Positions 1 through 5,922 of a DNA stretch of 12,029 nucleotides are shown piece after piece. Under the pieces are notes generated by a model. The model was not told where the DNA came from. It saw only the letters and a list, made by a program, of their open reading frames with translations, and ran no database searches. Both the position numbers and the translations under genes were made by a program. Positions within the stretch are counted from its first letter, which is position 1, and each line of letters begins with the position of its first letter. Origin of the DNA: Acetobacteraceae bacterium (GTDB lineage Bacteria; Pseudomonadota; Alphaproteobacteria; Acetobacterales; Acetobacteraceae); NCBI GenBank assembly GCA_947476855.1, contig CANJSR010000114.1:1-12029 (forward strand), written 5' to 3'.

Positions 1-565
1 CCTCCAGCCGCCAGAACCGCTGCCAGGCGGTCAGGCGGAAGCTGCGCGCGGCCTCATGCAGGTCGGGCGGCACGCTGCTGAGCGAGTGGTACAGGCTGAA
101 GGCCATGTTCCAGGCCTGGCTGGTGAAGATCGCGAAGATCGCGGCGCATTCCAGGCCGATCACGTGGCCGGGAAACAGGCTCATGAAGAAGACGACGGTG
201 AAGGTGAGGAAGCCCAGGATGGGGACGGATTGCAGCACATCCAGCAGCGGCAGCAGGATCACCCGGGCGCGCCGACTTTTCGCCGCCGCCGTGCCGTAGG
301 TGAAGGTGAACAGCAGCGACAGGAACAGGGCCGCGAACATCCGCAGCGTGGTGCGGACGGCGTATTCGGGCAGGTTCCAGGGATCGAGCGTCACCTCGGT
401 CGCGCCGGGGGCGTCGATGCCGACGAAGCCGCCGCGGGCGATCTGGGTGATGGCGATCAGGGCGGCGACGACGCACAGGATCGCGGCCGCGTCCCAAGGG
501 TTGGGCAGGCGGCGGGCGGTGACGAGGCCGGAGCGGAACAGGGCGGGACGAAAGGCTGGCATCAT
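1..565 (-). CDS. ABC transporter permease, duplicated anion-type (partial, N-terminal 188 codons)
   Basis: Inner-membrane permease subunit of an ABC importer, resembling the NitT/TauT class with a duplicated permease (COG4986-like). Only the N-terminal part is present; the frame stays open to the left edge, and full-length relatives are roughly 560-590 aa. Visible features are a hydrophobic segment at about residues 26-43, a loop with Asp/Pro/Trp, then segments at about 72-91, 102-127 and 130-156. These are followed by an EAA-type loop (EAARSFRLTAWQRFWRLE, residues 171-188), the place where permeases dock on their ATPase. The start is ATG 565 or the adjacent ATG 562. An in-frame stop lies about 50 bases upstream with no other start codon between. 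The GAAGGA at 579-584 is rather distant (13 bases), so the exact start is uncertain. It lies 97 bases downstream of the antiporter gene on the same strand. The substrate cannot be read from this fragment; nitrate, sulfonate or another anion is possible. Confidence 0.85.
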   Translation of the reverse strand, partial: MMPAFRPALFRSGLVTARRLPNPWDAAAILCVVAALIAITQIARGGFVGIDAPGATEVTLDPWNLPEYAVRTTLRMFAALFLSLLFTFTYGTAAAKSRRARVILLPLLDVLQSVPILGFLTFTVVFFMSLFPGHVIGLECAAIFAIFTSQAWNMAFSLYHSLSSVPPDLHEAARSFRLTAWQRFWRLE

Positions 566-662
566 GCGGCGTGGGCGATCCTTCGCCGCCCCTTGTGCCC
601 GTGCCGGGGGACGGAGTCACCCATTCGCGTATGGTATTTGGATGACGATCGTGGGGACGCGC

Positions 663-1958
663 TCAGCCGCTGTCGTCGGGCGGCTCCTTCCGCCCCGGCG
701 GCGGATACAGCACGCGCAGCAATCGCGGCACCGTCAGCCCCTGGATGACGATCGTCATGATCACCACGGCATAGCTGATCGTCAGCAGCCGTTCGTGGAA
801 TTCGTTCTCGGGCAATGTCAGCGCCAGCGCGATCGAGATCCCGCCGCGCAGCCCCGTCCAGCTCAGCACCGCGATCCCGCGCCCCTTGTCGGCCGCCGGC
901 ATGCGCGACAGGGCGATCGGGATCCCCACGCTCATGGCGCGCGCCACCACCGCCAGCAGGAACACCATCGGCAGCAGCACGAAGCCCAACGAGCCCGGCC
1001 GCACCGTCAGGATCTGGAAGCCCATCAACAGGAACAGCCAGGTGTTCAGCAAATCGTCGATCACGCCCCAGGACGAGGCCACCTGCTCATGGTGCTGGTC
1101 CCGCCCGCGCAGCCGCCTGGGCGCGTGCCGCCACGCCAGCCCCGCCGCCACCACCGCGATCGGCCCGGACACCCCGATCCCGGCCGCGATCCGATAGGTC
1201 CCCAGCGCCAAGGCCAGAGAGATCGTCAGCTCCAGCGTCCGGTCCTTCAGCCCGCGCGAGAGGGCGACGGCGGCGAAACCGGCGGACCAGCCGAGAAGCC
1301 CGCCGCCCAGGACTTCCTCGGCGATCTTCAGCATCAGGCGGCCATGGCCCACCTGGCTCACGTCCCCGGCGGCGATGGCCAGGGCGGCGAGGAACAGCAC
1401 GACGGCGGCGCCATCGTTGAACAGGCTTTCGCCGGCGATCATGCCGCGCAGCGGGGCTGGCATGGAGACGCGGCGCAGCAGGTTCTCCACCACGACGGCA
1501 TCGGTGGGGGCCAGGATGGTGCCAACGACGATGCACCAGACCAGCGGGATCGGGGCGCCGACCAGCCAGGTCAGCCCATACAGCCCGACGCCGAACAGCC
1601 CCGAGGCAACGACCACGCCGAGCGTCGCCAGCGTCAGCACGGGCCAGGCGCGGTCGCGCAGTTCGCGCGGGTTGACGTGCAGGGTGGAGGCGAACAGCAG
1701 CAGGGCCAGCACGCCGTCGAGCAGGACCCCCGACAGGTTGGCGCGCTGCATCCGCGCGCCCCAGTACTCCGCCATCGGCCCCTCGAGGCGGACGCCGTCG
1801 AGCAGCAGCACCAGGCTCGCCGCGGCCATCGCGCCGATCAGCAGGGCGATGTTGCGCGGGGCGTGGAACCAGCGGTCGTTGATCAGCCCGACGCCGGCGG
1901 CCAGGACCAGCAGCAGGGCGGCGACATCGTAGGTCGCCATCCCCTGATGCGGTGCCAT
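663..1958 (-). CDS. CPA1-type Na+/H+ (cation:proton) antiporter
   Basis: Integral inner-membrane antiporter of 431 aa, expected to exchange Na+ (or K+) for H+ in pH and salt homeostasis. About a dozen hydrophobic segments run through residues 10-410. Family motifs are clear: APTDAV at 150-155, GESLFNDGAAVVLF at 176-189 with the Asn-Asp pair (181-182) expected for ion binding in electroneutral CPA1 members, and SWTGLRGGISIALAL at 366-380. It has only a short charged C-terminal tail (about 420-431) and no cytosolic regulatory domain. The ATG at 1958 lies 11 bases after the stop of the upstream secreted-protein gene, so translation may be coupled. Neither this ATG nor the in-frame ATG at 1940 has a well-spaced Shine-Dalgarno sequence (AGGGG abuts the latter directly), so the start could be six codons shorter. 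The family assignment is firm; the ion preference is inference. Confidence 0.93.
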   Translation of the reverse strand: MAPHQGMATYDVAALLLVLAAGVGLINDRWFHAPRNIALLIGAMAAASLVLLLDGVRLEGPMAEYWGARMQRANLSGVLLDGVLALLLFASTLHVNPRELRDRAWPVLTLATLGVVVASGLFGVGLYGLTWLVGAPIPLVWCIVVGTILAPTDAVVVENLLRRVSMPAPLRGMIAGESLFNDGAAVVLFLAALAIAAGDVSQVGHGRLMLKIAEEVLGGGLLGWSAGFAAVALSRGLKDRTLELTISLALALGTYRIAAGIGVSGPIAVVAAGLAWRHAPRRLRGRDQHHEQVASSWGVIDDLLNTWLFLLMGFQILTVRPGSLGFVLLPMVFLLAVVARAMSVGIPIALSRMPAADKGRGIAVLSWTGLRGGISIALALTLPENEFHERLLTISYAVVIMTIVIQGLTVPRLLRVLYPPPGRKEPPDDSG

Positions 1959-1969
1959 GGTGGCGGGGT

Positions 1970-4438
1970 CTACCGGTGGAACCGGCCTCCACCCTCGAAC
2001 CCGCCCCGTTCGAAGGAACGGCCCTGGAAGCCGCCCCGTTCGGCGGGGGCGGAGCGGCCGGCCATGCGGGCCTGGCGGTCCTGCTCAAGCTGCTGGAAGC
2101 TGGACTGGTTCATGGTCGGGCGTTGCTGGGTGGTGGTGGTTGGCGCGGTCCGGGTGGGGGTCTGCATGGTGGGGGTCTGCATGGTGGGCGTCTGGGTGGT
2201 GGGGCGCTGCGTGGCGGGGGCGCTTCCCTGGGGCGGCTGCTGGCGCTGGGCGGCGCCCGAGTACTGGTTGGCGGCCGGCTGGTTCGTCGGCTTCTGCATC
2301 GACTGCCAGGACCCGTTGTTGTAGCTCTGCCAGCCATTGTCGGTGTGCTTGTAGACGTTGCCGTCATGCCCCGCGTAGACGTCGCCGGATTTGGTCTGCA
2401 CCGCCGCCGTCCCGCCGCGCGCCGTGTTGACCCCGGCTCCCTGCGCGCCGGTGGTGGACTGGAAGGCCCCTGCCGATCCGCGCGGCCCCGAGGCACTCGC
2501 CGTGTTGACCGTCTGCGTCGGCGTGGTGATCGTGGAGCTGCCCCAGCGCTGATACATATTGGCGTTCTGCGTCGTGGTCATGCCTCGCCCGGTCTGGGCG
2601 TTGTAGCCGGTGGCGTGGGCGGTGCCGCCATAGGCATTCCAGCTCGCGCTGCCGCGGGCATAGCTGCCGGTGGAGGGGTTGTAGGCCGACCAGGCGCCGG
2701 CCCCACCATAGGGACCATAGACCGCCCCACCCCGCGCATAGGCCCCGGTCGAGGGATTGTAGTAAGCGCCCCCCTTCGCCCCGTAGTACGGCCCATAGAC
2801 CGCTCCACCCCGCGCCCAGGCGCCGTTATAGGCGTTGTAATAGACGCCGCCGGCATAGGAGTAAGGGCGGGGCATGTAGACCGGCACCCGCCCCGGATAG
2901 ACATAGGGTGGATAGTAATACCCCGTGCCGTAGACCAGCACGCCCGCCGTGATGAACCCCATCATGTAGCCGGCCGTATAGGCATAGGTGACGGTTGCCG
3001 GGTTGTAGGACTGCACCGTCACATAGGTGACCGGATACATCGGGCTGGACGGCGGGATCGTATAGACGACCTGCGGCACGCTCTCGGCCAGCACCCAGGG
3101 GCCGGCGGGCGATGCCGAGACGAACCAGGCGCCCTGGTGGCACACATAGAACCGGCCGTTGATCTCCAGCACCTGGAACGGGGAATTGACCGCGTATCTG
3201 ATCGGCGTCCCCGGGATCGGCGCGAATTGCGGCGCGTCGCCGACATAGGTGACCGCGACCGTCGCCGAGTCCCGCTTCAACGTCCCCTGCTGCGGCAGTT
3301 GCGCCTTCATCACGGTCGCCTGCGCCTGCGCGGTGTTCGGCACCGACGCGAGCACGGCGCCGTAGTTGCCCTCCGGATCGATCATCGCGAAGTCGGGCGG
3401 CAGCTTGTCGGTGGCGAAGGTCCAGGGTCCGTCCAGCCCCCCGGCCGAGAACCAGCGGCCCGAGGTCAGATAGTAGAACTGCCCCGCCCCCGGATCGAGG
3501 AACAGCGCCGAGGACGCGTTCTTCACCGCCTGCAGCGACGTGCCGGGTACGGGAACGAACTGCGGCGGCCCCTCGGTGACGATCATCTCGGCCGGCTTCG
3601 TGCTGACCAGGATTTCCGGCACCGGGCCTTTCTGCGGCTTGGGCGGGATGGCCTTCTTCACCTCGGCGAAGTTCTGGTCGGCCGGCAGGCCGTTGAAGGC
3701 GGTCGGCAGGCGGGTGATCGGCGCCCATGGCCCGGTCGCGGCCGGCGCCGTCAGCCACAGCGCGCCGGCCAGCAGGTACCAGGTCCGGCCATCGGAAAAC
3801 ACCGGCCAGTTGGTGTTGACCGCGAAGCTGAGGCCGGTGGTGCCGATTGGCGCCAGCACGGGTTCTCCATCGAACACGACCAGGCTGGCGGGTTTCGCGC
3901 GGTAGAAGATCTCCGGCGGATCATTGTTCACCGTGGCCGGGCGCGCCGCCTGGGTCTGCTTGAGACTGAGCAGCACGGTGTCGAGCGGCACGGTCTTCAG
4001 TGCCATCCCGGGCAGGGCGGCGCGCACCCGTGCCTCCATCGTCGCGGCCTGGTTGGTGTCGAGCATCGGGAAGCGGGAGGAGATCAACGCCGGCTCGCTG
4101 AGCGTCACGATCCCGGCGGCGGGGTCGACCTGCGTCTTCACGCTGACTTCCAGCGTGCCGAGGACCGGGTCCTTGCCCTTGGCCGGCGTCACCTCCACGG
4201 CCACGCGGGCGGTCAGGGTGGCGCGATCCTCCCAGGAGGTGGCCTGGGGCTGGTAGACGGTGACGGTGCCCTGCTCGCCCTGCACGACATGCGGCCAGGT
4301 GCGCTGGCCGGCGGCGGCCGCGGCGGGGCCGGTCGCGGGAGGGCGGGCCTGGGCGAGCGCCGGGGTGACCAGCAAAGGCTGGACCAGGGGAACCATGAAC
4401 GTCAGGGCCGCGACCCCGGCACGCAAGCTGTTTCGCAT
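1970..4438 (-). CDS. Secreted repeat protein with three GPW beta modules and Tyr/Gly-rich 26-residue repeats
   Basis: Protein of about 822 aa with a Sec signal peptide (MRNSLRAG, hydrophobic core about 9-24, probable cleavage after ALA at 27-29). After an N-terminal region (about 45-160) come three related modules of 60-70 residues, each ending in Gly-Pro-Trp: about 173-238, 272-339 and 390-448. Each has a 'GD/EP..API/VPGT' strand and an aromatic 'YYL..GRWF' strand. A hydrophobic stretch near 480-505 leads into four 26-residue Tyr/Gly repeats (Tyr at 534, 560, 586, 612). Then follow a DGNVYKHTDNGWQSYNNGSWQ segment (about 694-714), a Thr/Gln/Pro-rich linker and an Arg/Gly/Phe-rich tail. From memory, similar proteins in rhizobia and relatives carry the vague label 'carbohydrate-binding family V/XII'; the function is unknown. 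The start was set by the signal peptide and GGAAG at 4444-4448, which fits ATG 4438 (5-base spacing) better than ATG 4441 (2 bases). A cell-surface or periplasmic place is inference. Confidence 0.82.
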   Translation of the reverse strand: MRNSLRAGVAALTFMVPLVQPLLVTPALAQARPPATGPAAAAAGQRTWPHVVQGEQGTVTVYQPQATSWEDRATLTARVAVEVTPAKGKDPVLGTLEVSVKTQVDPAAGIVTLSEPALISSRFPMLDTNQAATMEARVRAALPGMALKTVPLDTVLLSLKQTQAARPATVNNDPPEIFYRAKPASLVVFDGEPVLAPIGTTGLSFAVNTNWPVFSDGRTWYLLAGALWLTAPAATGPWAPITRLPTAFNGLPADQNFAEVKKAIPPKPQKGPVPEILVSTKPAEMIVTEGPPQFVPVPGTSLQAVKNASSALFLDPGAGQFYYLTSGRWFSAGGLDGPWTFATDKLPPDFAMIDPEGNYGAVLASVPNTAQAQATVMKAQLPQQGTLKRDSATVAVTYVGDAPQFAPIPGTPIRYAVNSPFQVLEINGRFYVCHQGAWFVSASPAGPWVLAESVPQVVYTIPPSSPMYPVTYVTVQSYNPATVTYAYTAGYMMGFITAGVLVYGTGYYYPPYVYPGRVPVYMPRPYSYAGGVYYNAYNGAWARGGAVYGPYYGAKGGAYYNPSTGAYARGGAVYGPYGGAGAWSAYNPSTGSYARGSASWNAYGGTAHATGYNAQTGRGMTTTQNANMYQRWGSSTITTPTQTVNTASASGPRGSAGAFQSTTGAQGAGVNTARGGTAAVQTKSGDVYAGHDGNVYKHTDNGWQSYNNGSWQSMQKPTNQPAANQYSGAAQRQQPPQGSAPATQRPTTQTPTMQTPTMQTPTRTAPTTTTQQRPTMNQSSFQQLEQDRQARMAGRSAPAERGGFQGRSFERGGFEGGGRFHR
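2156..2200 (-). repeat. 15-bp tandem repeat encoding a TPTMQ linker
   Basis: Two identical 15-base units (2156-2170 and 2171-2185, plus strand GGGGGTCTGCATGGT) are followed by a third, degenerate unit (2186-2200). The period is a multiple of three, so copy-number change would preserve the frame. The units encode Thr-Met-Gln-Thr-Pro-type repeats in the Thr/Gln/Pro-rich linker of the secreted repeat protein. Confidence 0.85.
2530..2842 (-). repeat. Four 78-bp (26-residue) Tyr/Gly-rich repeat units
   Basis: Inside the secreted protein gene, the marker Tyr codons of four successive units fall at 2842-2837 (a YY pair), 2764-2759 (YY), 2681-2683 and 2603-2605. The matching Tyr residues are 534, 560, 586 and 612, giving a period of exactly 26 residues (78 bases). 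Units 1-3 share the theme YN..(S)TG.YARG.A.YGPYGGA. Unit 2 is closest to the consensus, while unit 4 (YNAQTGRGM...) is decayed towards its C-terminal end. The outer limit of the last unit is approximate. Confidence 0.8.
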
Positions 4439-4443
4439 CATCG

Positions 4444-4448
4444 CTTCC
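4444..4448 (-). promoter_or_regulatory. Ribosome binding site of the secreted repeat protein
   Basis: On the minus strand GGAAG precedes the tandem ATGATG. Its spacing is 2 bases to the first ATG (4441) and 5 bases to the second (4438), which is why the second was chosen as the start. Confidence 0.55.
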
Positions 4449-4722
4449 AATTCGTCTGGCAGGGTGGTCCGGCGGGAAGGCTGGTCCCTGGTTGGGGTAG
4501 GCACGGTGGTCGGCCCGCTTGCTCCCGCGCCTCGGGCGGGCTGGCAGGGAGAGCCGCCGGATCGGGCGGGGATCGCACCGAAACCGGGCTTTTGCGTGGC
4601 CGGTTCCGCCTTGCCCCGCAAAGGCCGGCCCAGAGTATCGCCCCCCGCGCTGGCAATCCAAGCGGGATCGAAACGCGTGTCGGGATCGAACCGTGCCCTC
4701 CAGTCGTCATCCCGGCGCCCCA

Positions 4723-4759
4723 ACCCGTCATGGCCGGGTCAGGCCCGGCCATGACGGGT
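4723..4759. repeat. Perfect palindromic element (16-bp arms, 5-base loop)
   Basis: The left arm ACCCGTCATGGCCGGG (4723-4738) and right arm CCCGGCCATGACGGGT (4744-4759) are exact reverse complements around the loop TCAGG. A partial look-alike of the arm (CGTCATCCCGG) lies just upstream at about 4705-4715. It sits between divergent genes, where no terminator is needed, and has no following T-run. A REP-like dispersed intergenic palindrome is the likeliest explanation; an operator or RNA hairpin in the epimerase leader is the alternative. The symmetry is directly visible; the class is inference. Confidence 0.8.
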
Positions 4760-4857
4760 AGCAACGGCGGGCGGCCTGAATGCGACGGCCCGTTCGTCGT
4801 GTCCGACCCGCCCCCTTTCAATCGCCCCCGCCCCGCGCCACCTCCCCCCCTCAGCCC

Positions 4858-4862
4858 GGAGG
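4858..4862 (+). promoter_or_regulatory. Ribosome binding site of the epimerase gene
   Basis: GGAGG lies five bases upstream of GTG 4868. This near-ideal Shine-Dalgarno sequence decides the start in a frame that stays open for hundreds of codons upstream. Confidence 0.85.
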
Positions 4863-4867
4863 CGCCA

Positions 4868-5401
4868 GTGATCCCCGAACCCACCCCCCTGCCCGGCCTG
4901 ATGGTCATCCGTTCCGAACCGGCCGCGGACAGCAGGGGGCATTTCGTCCGGCTCTGGTGCCAGGATGATTTCGCCGCCGCCGGCCTCGATTTCAGGCCCG
5001 TACAGGTCAGCGCCTCCTTCAACCACCGGGCCGGCACCCTGCGCGGGCTCCATTGGCAAGCCGATCCGCATGCGGAGACCAAGCTCGTCCGCGCCTCCCG
5101 CGGGCGCATCTTCGACGTCGCCGTCGACCTCCGCCCCCGCTCGGCCACGCGGTCGCAATGGTTCGGGATCGAACTCGATGCGGAACGGATGGACGCATTG
5201 CTGATCCCGGCCGGCTTCGCGCATGGTTTTATCACCCTGACCGACGCGGCCGAGGTGACTTATTGTATCGACACCCCATTTACGCCTCAGGCCGGACGTG
5301 GGGCCCGCCACGACGACCCGGCCTTCGGCATCGCCTGGCCCAGGCCGCCGGCGGTGATCTCCGACAAGGACCTGTCCTGGCCACCATTCATTCCGGCCTG
5401 A
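4868..5401 (+). CDS. rfbC: dTDP-4-dehydrorhamnose 3,5-epimerase family protein (RmlC/RfbC type)
   Basis: Cytosolic cupin-fold epimerase of 177 aa, the usual family length. RmlC converts dTDP-4-keto-6-deoxyglucose to the L-lyxo form on the way to dTDP-L-rhamnose. Visible signatures are DSRGHF (21-26), TLRGLHWQ (57-64) with the catalytic His62, Lys72 in ETKLVR, FDVAVDLRP (82-90), IPAGFAHGF (113-121), Tyr132 and a DDPAFGIAWP block (149-158). Numbering happens to match M. tuberculosis RmlC as I recall it, where His62, Lys72 and Tyr132 are active-site residues. The second active-site-region tyrosine (138 there) is Phe138 here, and the neighbouring residue is Pro. The start is GTG 4868, fixed by GGAGG at 4858-4862. 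No rmlA, rmlB or rmlD homologue lies in the window, so it either completes a pathway encoded elsewhere or acts on another NDP-keto-sugar. The symbol is by family resemblance. It is followed after 73 bases by a cytochrome c gene on the same strand. Confidence 0.88.
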   Translation: MIPEPTPLPGLMVIRSEPAADSRGHFVRLWCQDDFAAAGLDFRPVQVSASFNHRAGTLRGLHWQADPHAETKLVRASRGRIFDVAVDLRPRSATRSQWFGIELDAERMDALLIPAGFAHGFITLTDAAEVTYCIDTPFTPQAGRGARHDDPAFGIAWPRPPAVISDKDLSWPPFIPA

Positions 5402-5474
5402 CACGCGGGCAAGGATGACACACACCCGGCACGGGACTATTCGGTCCGCCGGATCGACGAAGGGAACCGATTTC

Positions 5475-5870
5475 ATGAAGACGATTCTTGCCGCGCTCGG
5501 GGTCACGCTGCTGGCCACGCTGCCGCCCTCGGGCGCCGCGCTGGCGCAGGACGCCGCAGCCGGCGCCAAGGTGTTCAATCAATGCCGAGCCTGCCACCAG
5601 GTGGGGGAGACGGCGAAGAATTTGATCGGGCCGAAGCTGAACGGGCTGTTCGGACGCACGGCCGGATCGGTCGAGGGCTTCAAATACTCCGACGCCAACA
5701 TCAAAAGCGGCATCGTCTGGTCCGAGGCCATCTTCGCCGAATACATCCGCGACCCGAAGGCCAAGATCCCGGGCACGAAGATGGTCTATGCCGGGCTGAA
5801 GAACGACCAGCAGATTGCCGACCTGACCGCCTTCCTCAAGCAGTACAACGCGGACGGAAAGACCCCCTAG
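5475..5870 (+). CDS. Periplasmic class I cytochrome c (cytochrome c2-like)
   Basis: Small electron carrier of 131 aa with a Sec signal peptide (MKTILAALG..., cleavage probably after ALA at 22-24). The heme-binding motif is CRACH at residues 37-41, with His41 as proximal ligand. Met103 in PGTKMVYAGL is the distal ligand, as in mitochondrial-type and alphaproteobacterial cytochromes c2. The length, the GPKLNGLFGRTAG segment and the C-terminal helix (DQQIADLTAFLKQY) all fit class I. It should shuttle electrons in the periplasm between a quinol-cytochrome c reductase and an oxidase or other acceptor. ATG 5475 was chosen because the signal peptide begins there and AGGGA lies at 5461-5465; the in-frame ATG at 5415 would add 20 residues that destroy the signal peptide. 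It lies between a sugar epimerase and glycosyltransferase-like genes, with no obvious functional link. Confidence 0.92.
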   Translation: MKTILAALGVTLLATLPPSGAALAQDAAAGAKVFNQCRACHQVGETAKNLIGPKLNGLFGRTAGSVEGFKYSDANIKSGIVWSEAIFAEYIRDPKAKIPGTKMVYAGLKNDQQIADLTAFLKQYNADGKTP

Positions 5871-5912
5871 CGGACCACACCCGGATTGGCGTGCCGGCCC
5901 CGGCCTTGGTAA

Positions 5913-5916
5913 GAGG
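5913..5916 (+). promoter_or_regulatory. Ribosome binding site of the first TPR-GT gene
   Basis: GAGG six bases before GTG 5923 supports that start over the in-frame ATG eight codons later, which lacks a comparable site. Confidence 0.6.
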
Positions 5917-5922
5917 CGGGCC

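Larger units (their letters stand above)
4442..4867. other. Divergent intergenic region, 426 bases, no gene recognised
   Basis: This region separates the leftward secreted-protein/antiporter block from the rightward epimerase block, so it should contain both promoters. I could not identify convincing -35/-10 elements. It contains a 10-base direct repeat CGGGATCGAA (4664-4673 and 4681-4690, 17-base period), a perfect inverted repeat at 4723-4759, and a C-rich stretch at about 4808-4853 before the epimerase ribosome binding site. Open frames crossing it have proline/arginine-rich translations with no plausible start, so I call no gene here. Confidence 0.7.

Noticed and set aside
639..755. 14-base direct repeat TGGATGACGATCGT at 639-652 and 742-755
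   Set aside because: One copy is in a gap and one in the antiporter 3' end. There is no mobile-element structure and nothing else repeats around them, so I treat it as probable chance or minor duplication.
300..2324. 674-codon plus-strand frame across the permease-antiporter region
   Set aside because: Its translation is low-complexity Arg/Gln/His-rich and lies opposite an antiporter with clear CPA1 motifs and membrane segments.
4655..4705. tRNA-like T-loop (GGTTCGATCCC on the minus strand)
   Set aside because: The flanking bases allow only about three pairs of a T-stem, and I could not find a matching acceptor, D or anticodon arm.
4439..4723. N-terminal extension of the secreted protein to ATG 4723
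   Set aside because: The extra 95 residues are Arg/Pro-rich and would bury an evident signal peptide. That ATG also lies at the edge of the palindromic element.
1952..5401. Very long plus-strand open frame (1149 codons) antisense to the secreted-protein gene, merging into the epimerase
   Set aside because: The part before 4868 is the complement of a gene with signal peptide, motifs and internal repeats; its translation is His/Arg/Gly/Pro-rich without domain features. Stop-free antisense frames are expected at this GC content. Only the epimerase end is real.
5415..5474. Upstream ATG 5415 as the cytochrome c start
   Set aside because: It would put 20 polar residues before a typical signal peptide; ATG 5475 has AGGGA at suitable spacing.
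5892..5906. GC-rich dyad GCCGGCCCCGGC after the cytochrome gene as a terminator
   Set aside because: The stem is only 4-5 bp with a tiny loop and no T-run follows.
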